The position numbers were made by a program, and so were the translations under genes. The notes under the pieces were generated by a model. That model ran no database searches and was not told the origin of the DNA. It was given only the letters and a program-made list of their open reading frames with translations. Below are positions 34,629 to 43,478 of a DNA stretch of 64,000 nt, piece after piece. Each line of letters opens with the position of its first letter. Position 1 is the stretch's first letter. The DNA is taken from positions 7,316 to 71,315 of the forward strand of contig QZKU01000084.1 of NCBI GenBank assembly GCA_003598085.1, written 5' to 3'. Origin of the DNA: Candidatus Abyssobacteria bacterium SURF_5. GTDB lineage: Bacteria > Abyssobacteria > SURF-5.

Positions 34629-35750
34629 TCAATTTATGGCAGCGAGGGCGGCGGCGATTTCCTCGGCCACCAAGCCGTCCTCTTTCGGGCGGCGCGCTTC
34701 GAGGGCGTCTTTCGCCTGTTTGCCGCCGAGTTTGCCGAGCGCCCACGCGCACATGCCGCGGACGGTCTCGTCGGAGTTCTCATCGAACGCCCGGATCAGC
34801 GCCGGCACATGAGCCGGGTCACCCAGATTTCCGAGTGCGCGCGCCGCATTCATCTTCCACTTCGCGATGTTCTCTTTCGGGATATAGAACGCGAGCGGCC
34901 ACACCTTGTTCTCGTAGTGCTCCTGGCTCATCGCGAGCAGTGTCTCGATCCGGAAATCGTCGGCGCGCTCGAAAAGAGAAGGGTTCTCCGGCAGCGCCTG
35001 GTTCATCCACGCCTGATTGCGCGGGCACACCTCCTGACAGCGGTCGCAGCCGTACACCCACGCGCCCATCGGCTCGCGCAGCTCGAGCGGCGTTATGCCG
35101 GGCGCGTAATACGAATTGAATGCGATGCATTTGAGCGGATTCATTTTCTTGGGGGCAAAAAGCGCGCCTGTGGGACAGGCGGCGATGCAGGCGTTTTTGC
35201 ACCATTTCGGGCAGCCGAGTTCGATTGAAGGCTCGTCCGGCTCGATCTCCTTGTCGAGAAGGATCGGGATGCTTACCAGCCAGGAGGCGCCGAGCATCGC
35301 CCGCCGGGAATAAACGAAGCAGTTCTTGCCGTAGGTGACAAGGCCGGCCTTGGCCGCCGTCATGCGAGCCGGCGTCTCCTGATCGAATTGATACTGGAGC
35401 CCTTCCTGCTTCAGAAAATTGAAAAAAACTGTGATGCGTTGATATTCTTCCCGCTTCTCCTGGCGGTCGTCCACCTGATAGCAGCGGCCGATCTTGCCGG
35501 TCAGTTGCGGGGGAAACCGGCGCCGGTGGTAATTGCTCAGGAGCACCACAACCGATTTCGCCCACGGATGTTTCTCGCGCAGGCCCGCGCCGCGCCTGAG
35601 ATCGAACATATCGGTCAGCGCCCAGAAATAAAACTCCTCGCGCGACTCGAGCTCCTTCAGGTACAAATCCAGCGGTTCCGCCGTCGTAAAACCGACATCG
35701 GTGAAATCAAGCTCTTGGGCTTTCTGAATCAGGCGCTGCTTCAAATTCAT
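34629..35750 (-). CDS. QueG-like epoxyqueuosine reductase family protein with HEAT repeats
   Basis: A 373-residue protein with the QueG domain order. DUF1730-like N-terminal half (1-170, RFPPQLTGKIGRCYQVDD), then two 4Fe-4S motifs (CPKWCKNACIAACPTGAL and YGCDRCQEVCPRN), then HEAT-like repeats at about 300-370 (ARALGNLGDPAHVPALI, CAWALGKLGG). QueG uses cobalamin and Fe-S clusters to reduce epoxyqueuosine in tRNA. This one fits the family length, but with other members in the window a true queuosine role is not certain. It is followed by the DUF1847 gene in one operon. Confidence 0.85.
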   Translation of the reverse strand: MNLKQRLIQKAQELDFTDVGFTTAEPLDLYLKELESREEFYFWALTDMFDLRRGAGLREKHPWAKSVVVLLSNYHRRRFPPQLTGKIGRCYQVDDRQEKREEYQRITVFFNFLKQEGLQYQFDQETPARMTAAKAGLVTYGKNCFVYSRRAMLGASWLVSIPILLDKEIEPDEPSIELGCPKWCKNACIAACPTGALFAPKKMNPLKCIAFNSYYAPGITPLELREPMGAWVYGCDRCQEVCPRNQAWMNQALPENPSLFERADDFRIETLLAMSQEHYENKVWPLAFYIPKENIAKWKMNAARALGNLGDPAHVPALIRAFDENSDETVRGMCAWALGKLGGKQAKDALEARRPKEDGLVAEEIAAALAAIN

Positions 35751-35998
35751 GAACTCCTCCGAATTAACTCCATCTTAACCGCGAAGACGCAAAGAACGCA
35801 GAGAAACACTGTTTCTTTTTGGTCACCCTTTCGAGAAAGGGATAAGCCAGAATTTAGAGTTACCATCCTACCAAATCTCCGCGTCTAGGACAAGAACTAG
35901 CAGATTGCGAATTGGGGACATGATCGATTAGCGGAATCGTGTTTCAGGAACAAACGCTACGCTCTCTTTCGGGGTGTTCTTGAAGCGGAATAAGGTTT
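35751..35998. other. Intergenic region with a dispersed repeat
   Basis: No gene. TTAACCGCGAAGACGCAAAGAACGCAGAGAAA (35777-35808) belongs to the family also seen near 33.85 kb in the opposite orientation. The left edge borders a short palindromic element at 36013-36026 inside the NACHT gene end. Confidence 0.5.
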
Positions 35999-38900
35999 TC
36001 ACATAGTCCGAAGCGGTGGCCACCGCTCACCGGAATCTAATGCAGGGTGACGAGGTTCATTATTTGGCCGTCCATACTCTAGGCGCCACTGTTCTATTTG
36101 GATAAGTAGTGTGCGAGCCGACCGTCTCCGTCCCCCATCGCATGACATCATATTGAACAGGCGTATCCTGATATCATTTGCGCTGTGAGGTTCAAGTATA
36201 AATGAATATCCTGAATCACCATATGCATGTCGGTCGAGAAAAACGTTTTCCAACGCTTCTATCAGCCCGTCCGGAACAGGAGGATTGGCTTGATCGTCAA
36301 TCAGATTTAGACCGGCGAGTAGGGCTTCATGAGTCCGCAATTCGGCGATGATATCGGCGAGCAGAAGGCGCGCCCGGGAGGAAATCTGTATATAACAAAA
36401 CCGAAATAGATGATCTTTCATTGCCGGATCCGCACGTGCAATATCTGCAATAAGTAGAGCGAGTCGTTTTCGATGATGTTGTTCAAAATATAGCTCGATT
36501 TTGGGATGTTCGATTTCAGGATCGATAAAGTCCAAGAGGGTACGTCTGGATTCTGGCGTGTCAAGTGCAGCAACGGCCCCAAGCCATTCACTGGCGATAT
36601 ATCTATATTGGTATTCAGCGTTCTCTGCTAAATCCTGCAAGAGGTATAGAGAATCGTCACATCGGCTGTATCCGATCGCAGTCACTAAGTCACGTAATCC
36701 ATAGCCTAGAATCCGTGTTGAAGCGATAACTTCTCTTATGCGCGCGATTCCTACCGAAGCTGGTTCGACAAATGGTAGCAGACAGAGACATTTCTCAAGA
36801 AGATACTCGTCTCGGTAATATTTTTTCGATATACCACGCTGGATCACCGGGTTGAGGACAGCAAGTGCCGCATCTGCCTGCACTCGTGCTCCGCTGAAGA
36901 GCAAGGCTTCGACGGCATCGGCTCGAATCCAGTCATCCCATTCACTGCGGAGTGTCATGATTTCCATGACATAATCTGCTGACTCAACGCCATCAAGGAG
37001 AGCGATAGTATATGCCAATCTTTTCAGTCGGAGATTAAAAGAGTCAGGCGCACCGCTTCGTGAATGATCATCCATGATTACTGAGATTCGCTGCTTAATT
37101 GCCGCCACATAACGACGACGGCGATCTTCAAAAAAAACGGTGGAATATTGTCCGGAGCGGGAATTCCAAATGACAGAGTAGTTTGTTCTTGAGCTAAATG
37201 CCTCTCCAGGTTTCTGTACTTTGGCCAACTGAACCAGTGTTTTCGCCGCATCCTCCTCATACTCGGGTTCACGCAAAATTTTCAGAAGTATTTCTTCTCC
37301 CTTTTCTGGGTCTAATAGCACAATCGCACGCGTATACTCGTTGGAATGACTCCTCGCGCCGCCATTAGGGATCGGACCTCGTTCGCCACTCATTCGAGCT
37401 CTCAATGCCCGCCTTCGACGCTCTATATCAGCCTGTACAAGCCGGTATAAGTCGGACATATCCTCTGGATATCCAACTCTTGCTAGGGCTATTGAAAGAT
37501 GGCCCTTTAAGCTCCCGCTGAAATCGTCCCGGCTCAATACAAATGGAATGCCCCTTTTGAGATACTTTCGCAAGGCCTGACGTAAGTCGTTACGTAGCAG
37601 GTTCTTCAAATCAGAGTCTTCATAACCGCCAAGGAGATCAACGGCAACTTCATATTGGACTGGATCAAGCTCCGGCGCCAGGGTATCTGAGATTCCAGAG
37701 ACAGCCGGCACAGGGGGTAATGCATGAAACAGGTGTCTTAGCTGCCCAAAAATTTCCCAACATGCAGTATCGGTTTTGCTGCGCTCGGCCGTAACAGTAT
37801 GAAATTCACATAGTCGGGAAAATATGCTCTTGGCAAATTCGGCATCAGCGGTTGCAGCCAAGATTGATAAAACGCCTTTACTACTAGTCTGCCTAAAGTC
37901 GCCATGAACAATTCTTTCCAGCAAGTTTTGCTTTAGCGTATTGGGAATTTGAGAGACGAACTCCATCCAATGATCGCGCCATAGGTAACCGCTAATAATA
38001 CGTTGCGCCACCCATTGACTGACCCACTCAGGATCGCTCTTTCTGCCAAACTCTAAAGCTGGCTTGAGAAGTGTTTCAATATCGTCACCGATTTTTCCAG
38101 ACGGCCATCTCGCCAACTCCTCTTTCACTCTCTCCCAGACTTGGTCACCGCCTACTTTCGCTGCGGCAAATAGAATTCTAAGTCGCTCTTTTGGATCTTC
38201 TTCCTTATTCAGAAGCCTTTTGTAGGTGGCAAGAGCCCTGACGTGTAACTCAGAGGGGATTTTATGTAATATCCTGTCCCGCAATACTTGTTCGAACTCA
38301 TCGTCACGATAAGTCTTCAGGATCTGAACCACAGCCTCATTAGCATCAATCCACGCAAGCATTTGAAGAGCTACGAATCGCACGTTTAGGCTTGGGTCCA
38401 TGAGTGCAAATTCCTCGGCGACATTGGCCATACGGCCTTCCGAAATTACTTCACAGAGAAAATCTACTCGACTTTCCTCGTTCCAGGTTTTAACGACATT
38501 TCTCCAATTTGTGCCTAAGCTCGATGGATGAAACTTACGCCATGCACGATAAGTTTCCAGACGAACCTGCCGATCATCGCTAGTCAGAAGAGGTAAAAAT
38601 ATATCTACAAAATCATTTGAGCCGCTGGCAACCATTCCAGCCAAAGCGACTTGTCGATAGTATTTATCATGAAGTTGGTACATTGCCCGCAAGTGTTCTC
38701 CTACGGCAATCCGCACTTCTTTCCACACAGCAGGTCCGCAGGAACGTGCCAGATCTGCAGCAAAAACAGGATCCAGCGACAGCGTTAAGTGGATCAATCG
38801 GTTGCCTGCCGTTATTGCGGTGTTACAGTCAGATACTACATTAGTTAACCGACTTATCTTTTCGGCCACGAGTAAAAGAGGATCCTCCCAAAGTGGCATA

Positions 38901-40843
38901 TTCAAGTGTTTCTGAATGAATTGTTTGTTTTCGTCTAAATCATCTTTATCGGCGAAGTTTAGTATCTGCTGCTCTAAGGCCGTAGCGGCATAAAATTCCT
39001 GGAATTGCTGATGCCAAAATTCGACATTTTCTTCTTTTTCCCTCAATAAACCGCTTTGAAGCAACTCCTCGTAATTATCGAACAGCTCTCCATGCTTTGA
39101 TGGAGACAATTTACCAGACTGGATCATTTTCTGCCTTACGTCTTTCAAAATTTCTTTTGCTTCTTCCTTCTTAATTGCTACCTTGCCTCCGTCATCAATC
39201 ATCTCATATGCTAATGCTCCCAAAAGGCTTGTCCACTGTTCTTCCGCGAGCTTACAAAGACAACGCTGGCTATCTCGCTTGTGGAGATTCGTCACGAACA
39301 ATTCGAATAATTGTCCTCTCGATTTCGGCGTGTCCGAATACCCCTGCAGTGCAAGGATTGTTGTCATCATGTAAAGCATAAGCGGATTAGATGCAAGTTC
39401 AGAGAGGCGATGCTCGTTCTGTATGGCATTGAACACCTCGGGCTCTGTCCGGCTGCTTCCACAATATCGCAGGTAATTTTCGATGAAATTGTGAATTCTT
39501 GGCTCATCGAGCGGCTCGATTTCCACTGTCTCGCGTGAAATGTCATCCGAATAGCCGACGAGCCGGGAAGTAGCATAACAGTTATGCTTGCCGCCAAAGA
39601 AGGTTCGAACCTCTGCAATGCCATCTGCTCTATGTTCGGTACCAATTTCGTTCAGGCCATCAAAAAGGAAGACAAATTTTTGAGAAGCAAGTAGATCATC
39701 GAGTTCCGAAATCTTGCAGCCCAACTCCTGGGCGATGAGCGTCTCGATATTCTTGCCGCCAATGCCGATGTCCTTAAGTTCGATCAAGACCGGAAGAGGC
39801 GAATCCGGGTCTTGCTTCCCTTTACGCGCATACATCATTGCAAGATGCCGCAGAGAAACCGATTTTCCCGCCCCCGGCTCACCAAGAATTACCAGCTTCG
39901 GGTTTCTTTCAATTGCTTCCGCTAAAGGCATAGACTCAAATTGCTTCCGTTCTTCTTCATCTCTACCACGTCTTGAGGATCGTTCATGCTTTCTCACTGT
40001 TTGAAGGAAATCGAAGAGCGGAGTCTTTGGTTTTGTTCCCTCTTGCCCAGAAATCTCTGCCTCAACATCTAGGGGCACATATACCGCATCAAACTCTTCT
40101 TCGTTTTGCAGGATTCCATTTATGTAAGCTTCAACATTAAATGAAAGCTTTGGGACGGTCACATCCTGCCGGGCCAATGCATCCTTCAAGAGGATTACAA
40201 TCTGCGAAAGAACCTCTTCCGTACGTATCGCATGCCTGGAATGTTCAGAGTGCAGAGAATCCAGTTTTTGACTGAACAACTGGAGTTTGTTGACTATCTT
40301 GACAAGCTGCTCTTGGGTGAACGCTCCCTCCCTTATGAGCCTGTCGAAAATCTTTTGGTTCTGAGCAGTGATGTACAAAAACCGCAGTAATTCATCTTTG
40401 GAGACGGTTACGATGAATGCTTTATGAATGGCTGGGACGACTTCTCTTAGCTCTTTTTCATCGAAGTGAGCAAGAGTTGCGACTTTCTCCCGCTGCGCCA
40501 ATACTTTGTCCACCGTTTCATTTGCGGCTTCTTGGGAAAGCAGGTCGGCGAATAAACTATTGGCAAAGGCTTCATCAGCTAATGCGAATGCCATTTCATC
40601 GTTCGAGACAGTTGAACGAAGGGCCTTGCTCCAGGCCTTCTGTATCAGCCCCGGCAAATCACACTGCTCCCTATATTCGCGAATCTTCTCTGTCAAGGCG
40701 ACCTGCTTCGCCGCTTTTTTTCCTGCTAGTGCTTTTGCGAAATCCTTGACCTCATTGGCCGCCATGGAACCAAGCGTCGAAACAAGGAAGGGAAGTGTTA
40801 TAAGCAGATTGAATTCCTGCAAAAATATCTGGTCAAGAGGCAT
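35999..40843 (-). CDS. NACHT-type STAND ATPase with HEAT-like repeats (putative defence protein)
   Basis: A single gene of 1614 residues. A hydrophobic segment (11-28) and about 280 helical residues of unknown function lead into a NACHT ATPase: Walker A GEPGAGKS (321-328), Walker B FVFLFDGLNEIG (390-401) and a sensor-like YATSRLVGY (423-431), with NACHT-type winged-helix regions to about 650. The rest is a long helical repeat array resembling HEAT units, a likely sensor. Proteins of this build (bNACHT and Avs groups) detect phage proteins and trigger host death or shutdown; this is known for family members and inferred here. The base composition looks more AT-rich than neighbours, suggesting transfer. 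The last 20 or so codons run into a repeat element. Confidence 0.85.
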   Translation of the reverse strand: MPLDQIFLQEFNLLITLPFLVSTLGSMAANEVKDFAKALAGKKAAKQVALTEKIREYREQCDLPGLIQKAWSKALRSTVSNDEMAFALADEAFANSLFADLLSQEAANETVDKVLAQREKVATLAHFDEKELREVVPAIHKAFIVTVSKDELLRFLYITAQNQKIFDRLIREGAFTQEQLVKIVNKLQLFSQKLDSLHSEHSRHAIRTEEVLSQIVILLKDALARQDVTVPKLSFNVEAYINGILQNEEEFDAVYVPLDVEAEISGQEGTKPKTPLFDFLQTVRKHERSSRRGRDEEERKQFESMPLAEAIERNPKLVILGEPGAGKSVSLRHLAMMYARKGKQDPDSPLPVLIELKDIGIGGKNIETLIAQELGCKISELDDLLASQKFVFLFDGLNEIGTEHRADGIAEVRTFFGGKHNCYATSRLVGYSDDISRETVEIEPLDEPRIHNFIENYLRYCGSSRTEPEVFNAIQNEHRLSELASNPLMLYMMTTILALQGYSDTPKSRGQLFELFVTNLHKRDSQRCLCKLAEEQWTSLLGALAYEMIDDGGKVAIKKEEAKEILKDVRQKMIQSGKLSPSKHGELFDNYEELLQSGLLREKEENVEFWHQQFQEFYAATALEQQILNFADKDDLDENKQFIQKHLNMPLWEDPLLLVAEKISRLTNVVSDCNTAITAGNRLIHLTLSLDPVFAADLARSCGPAVWKEVRIAVGEHLRAMYQLHDKYYRQVALAGMVASGSNDFVDIFLPLLTSDDRQVRLETYRAWRKFHPSSLGTNWRNVVKTWNEESRVDFLCEVISEGRMANVAEEFALMDPSLNVRFVALQMLAWIDANEAVVQILKTYRDDEFEQVLRDRILHKIPSELHVRALATYKRLLNKEEDPKERLRILFAAAKVGGDQVWERVKEELARWPSGKIGDDIETLLKPALEFGRKSDPEWVSQWVAQRIISGYLWRDHWMEFVSQIPNTLKQNLLERIVHGDFRQTSSKGVLSILAATADAEFAKSIFSRLCEFHTVTAERSKTDTACWEIFGQLRHLFHALPPVPAVSGISDTLAPELDPVQYEVAVDLLGGYEDSDLKNLLRNDLRQALRKYLKRGIPFVLSRDDFSGSLKGHLSIALARVGYPEDMSDLYRLVQADIERRRRALRARMSGERGPIPNGGARSHSNEYTRAIVLLDPEKGEEILLKILREPEYEEDAAKTLVQLAKVQKPGEAFSSRTNYSVIWNSRSGQYSTVFFEDRRRRYVAAIKQRISVIMDDHSRSGAPDSFNLRLKRLAYTIALLDGVESADYVMEIMTLRSEWDDWIRADAVEALLFSGARVQADAALAVLNPVIQRGISKKYYRDEYLLEKCLCLLPFVEPASVGIARIREVIASTRILGYGLRDLVTAIGYSRCDDSLYLLQDLAENAEYQYRYIASEWLGAVAALDTPESRRTLLDFIDPEIEHPKIELYFEQHHRKRLALLIADIARADPAMKDHLFRFCYIQISSRARLLLADIIAELRTHEALLAGLNLIDDQANPPVPDGLIEALENVFLDRHAYGDSGYSFILEPHSANDIRIRLFNMMSCDGGRRRSARTLLIQIEQWRLEYGRPNNEPRHPALDSGERWPPLRTM
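36013..36026. repeat. 14-bp perfect palindrome at the NACHT gene end
   Basis: GCGGTGGCCACCGC is a perfect palindrome inside a stretch (36001-36060) that encodes the last residues of the NACHT protein and resembles a dispersed repeat seen in many genomes, whose translation reads RHPALDSGERW. Confidence 0.6.
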
Positions 40844-41151
40844 TGGTTTCTATCTCATTTCAAGCTTCAATTTTTGCCGTAGAATCAATTCTAAGCCTTC
40901 CCGCGCACAGAGTCAACAATTGTAAAGCTTTAAGAGGATCAGTGCGATTGCATTTTTGCCATTTGAACTTTGATTCGAGGGCCGCCCCTACGGAGGATGC
41001 GGGATGGCGAAGGAGCGGTGGGCGGGCAGATAGGTCGGCCTCCACTATTAACTTAATCAGCGCAAATCTGAGAAATCTGCGGATAGAATAAGTATCGGTT
41101 TCTTGATTCGCGGCATTCGGCGCGCTTCTCAGTATTCGTGGTGGATGCTTC
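40844..41151. other. Intergenic region upstream of the NACHT gene
   Basis: No gene. It holds the NACHT promoter (40888-40916), a GCCGCCCCTACGG repeat fragment (about 40981-40994) and GCAAATCTGAGAAATCTGCGG (about 41060-41080), a relative of the dispersed repeats near 25.1 kb. Confidence 0.5.
40888..40916 (-). promoter_or_regulatory. Sigma70-type promoter of the NACHT gene
   Basis: On the minus strand TTGACT (40916-40911), an exact 17-base spacer and TAGAAT (40893-40888) lie 45 bases upstream of the ATG at 40843. This is the clearest promoter in the window and suggests the gene is expressed on its own. Confidence 0.75.
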
Positions 41152-41961
41152 TTACAGGTCCGCCTTCTTCGGGATTTTGCGGGCGCAGGGGACTTTGGTC
41201 TGGCATTTGCCGCAGCCGCCGACGACGATGTTGTACTGCGGCACGTAATGAGCCATCACCTTGGTCACAAGGAATTCCTGGCATTTCATATGGTCTTTTC
41301 CTTCGGGCGTGATCGCGCCGACCGGACAGCGCGCGATACACAGGCCGCACGTGCCTTTCTCGTCGTACAGGCAGTTATCGCGCAGTCCCTTGGTGCGCGG
41401 AGACGGCTGAAGCTCGAGATCGGTGACAACGGTTCCGTAGCGGCCGGCGCAGCCTTTCTCATTGATAAGGGCATACGAGAGGCAGAAGGTGCCCATGCCG
41501 GCGATGTAGGCCGAGTGGCGCTCCGACCAGTTGCTCGAGGTATTGAGCATCTCGAAGTTGTCCGAGCGTGACGGCGCCACCGCCTGATATCCCGCCTTCT
41601 GGAGCGATGCGGCCACGTGGTCGCGCAAAGCGTTGAGGAAATCTTCGCCGTAATAGCGGGTGAGGTACCATTCCTTCGAGGACATCCCTTCCGGGTAGTT
41701 GCTTTCGATGACCTCTTTGGTGAACGGCAGGAAGAACGCGATGACGCTTTTCGCGTTCGGGACCCAGTCCTGCGGCATGGTGTGGTGCGGGCCGATGACG
41801 CCCTCTTTCTTCAATTCCGCATAGAGCGGGTCGTTCGCCGACGCGAAACCAACCAGCGGGGAGGGATCATACATTCGCATTCCGCCGCATTCGGGGATGT
41901 GGTTGCCTTCGCCGCGAGCGACGAAATCATTGATGAGTTTGATGATATCCTGGTTTTTCAT
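41152..41961 (-). CDS. QueG-like 4Fe-4S protein
   Basis: A 269-residue iron-sulfur protein related to epoxyqueuosine reductase. The N-terminal part has SVIAFFLPFTKEV as in DUF1730, the middle has YIAGMGTFCLSYALINEKG, and the C-terminus has a ferredoxin motif CGLCIARCPVGAI plus a second cysteine set with CGKCQTKVPCARKIP. Length is shorter than full QueG and there are no HEAT repeats. The reaction is unknown. It lies upstream of the NACHT gene on the same strand, but a separate promoter lies between them. Confidence 0.8.
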   Translation of the reverse strand: MKNQDIIKLINDFVARGEGNHIPECGGMRMYDPSPLVGFASANDPLYAELKKEGVIGPHHTMPQDWVPNAKSVIAFFLPFTKEVIESNYPEGMSSKEWYLTRYYGEDFLNALRDHVAASLQKAGYQAVAPSRSDNFEMLNTSSNWSERHSAYIAGMGTFCLSYALINEKGCAGRYGTVVTDLELQPSPRTKGLRDNCLYDEKGTCGLCIARCPVGAITPEGKDHMKCQEFLVTKVMAHYVPQYNIVVGGCGKCQTKVPCARKIPKKADL

Positions 41962-42717
41962 GGTGCTCCTTGGTTAACGGTGCGGGGGTAATTCCATGTG
42001 TCCGCCCGATTGAGCGACGGGTTTTCGCTCCTGGGACAGGCGCCAGGGTCGCAGACCTGTATCTACGAATTCAAAAAGGCATGAGTTCCGCAAATGGAGC
42101 CAGTCCCCTTCGCTCCGAACCGTCCCCCTCGTCATCGTCGGACAGTCTCTAATTCCCGCTGTTTGCGTCCCCCTCGCGCTAATTTTGCGAAGACTGTACG
42201 AATGAATTCGCACCTACCAAATTAAACAGGTACGTTGCAAATGAATTCGCACCTGCCGAATCGAACGCCTGCCTAGAAAATGAATCGCACCTACCGAATG
42301 AACGCGCTTCCGCCCAAGCGGTAGGGCCGAATTCATTCGGCCAGTCTTGTCGCCGGCGCAATGAATCGCGCCCCTGTAATGGATACCACGACACGCAAAT
42401 TTGCCGAATTGTTTCCTCCTTCATCACCGGTTCAAAAGGCGAGATTCTTCGCTTCGCTCAGAATGACAGATTCTGAGTTCTCTGCGGACGCTTCCTGCTG
42501 GCCGATCTTGTCGAGGCCGTATGCGGAACTTTCCCATCCTGGAAGGCGTTCAGCAACAGTTTAAATAAAAACGAGATTCTTCCCCCGACCGCAGGGTCAG
42601 AATAATCCCGCAAGGCGGGGGATTCCGCTTACGCTCAACAGCAAAGCGAGATTCTTCGCTCCGCTCAATGACAGATAACGCTGACAAATATCGCTGAACA
42701 ATATCGTTCCCGCGGCC
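41962..42717. other. Repeat-rich intergenic region
   Basis: No gene is convincing in these 755 bases. It contains GGGACTGGCTCC- and GGGACGGTTC-type inverted text (42090-42180), three or four AATGAATTCGCACCTACCGAAT repeats (42200-42305), a GGCCGAATTCATTCGGCC palindrome (42327-42344), and several GCGAGATTCTTCGCT...CTCAGAATGACAG elements (about 42440-42675). Confidence 0.6.
42200..42305. repeat. Short direct repeats with GAATTCGCACCT core
   Basis: Copies of (A)ATGAATTCGCACCTACC/GAAT at about 42200, 42239 and 42279, spaced about 40 bases apart. They are followed by a GGCCGAATTCATTCGGCC palindrome. Related sequences are common intergenic repeats in bacteria. Confidence 0.65.
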
Positions 42718-43398
42718 CTAATGTTTGGCGTCGATAAAGGTTTCCGGATTAAAATCGGAAGACCGGAAAAAGTTGATGATGCCGCGCTCGCTCTCCTCGA
42801 CCTCGTGTGCGCGGCCAGCCACCTCGCCGGCTATCTCATGCGGGATGACAATGACGCCGTGCTGGTCTCCGTGCAGCAGGTCGCCCGGCTTGATCGTGAG
42901 CCCGCCGACCGAGACGGGCGTGCCGATCTCGACCAAGTGCTCGTATGCGTGCGAGGGAATCACATGCGTCGCGAAGAAGTGGAATCCCATCGCGCGCACT
43001 TCGTCCAGGTCTCTGACGCCCCCGTTGGTCACCACTCCGATACAGCCGAGCGCTTTATGGATGGTGCCGTTGACCTCTCCCCACATAGATCCCACACACG
43101 GTGGGTTATCGATGTCTTCAATGACGACGACGCGCGGCGCCGGCGTCTGGAGAATGAGTTTCCACATCTCGTGGTTAAGTCCGCGGTGTTTCTCTTCAGC
43201 GGGTTTGTTTGCGCAAAGCTTGCCGGTGGCCGCATAGCCGACCAGCGGCCCAAGCTCCGGGAGAATGCAGCGTATCTGCGGGTTCATGAAGCCGGAATTG
43301 CGCGGCTGAACGTCGAATGTCTCGATAGCATTAATGATCGTGGGCGTGGTGATTTTTCGCAGCTCCTCTATCTGCTCGCGAGTCAGGGGCATGGCCAT
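42718..43398 (-). CDS. RraA family protein (aldolase-like)
   Basis: A protein of about 226 residues resembling the RraA/HMG aldolase-like family: TPTIINAIETFDV near the start, a phosphate-binding-like GVVTNGGVRDLDEVRAM segment and VGGLTIKPGDLLHGDQHGVIVIP, the latter two being family hallmarks. Known members include RNase E inhibitors and 4-hydroxy-4-methyl-2-oxoglutarate aldolases, so the function here is not settled. ATG 43398 has AAAGGAGA 6 bases upstream; an earlier in-frame start does not. It follows the GPH symporter gene on the same strand. Confidence 0.85.
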   Translation of the reverse strand: MAMPLTREQIEELRKITTPTIINAIETFDVQPRNSGFMNPQIRCILPELGPLVGYAATGKLCANKPAEEKHRGLNHEMWKLILQTPAPRVVVIEDIDNPPCVGSMWGEVNGTIHKALGCIGVVTNGGVRDLDEVRAMGFHFFATHVIPSHAYEHLVEIGTPVSVGGLTIKPGDLLHGDQHGVIVIPHEIAGEVAGRAHEVEESERGIINFFRSSDFNPETFIDAKH

Positions 43399-43478
43399 AC
43401 AGAATCTCCTTTCGGAAGGAATGAAATCGCTAAGCCATGAAGGCACGAAGCGAATTCTTCTTCAGTAATAACTCCCAA

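Noticed and set aside
34591-34752. N-terminal extension of the DUF1847 protein
   Set aside because: The 54 added residues are Arg-rich and lie opposite the end of the QueG-like gene. ATG 34590 has a ribosome site.
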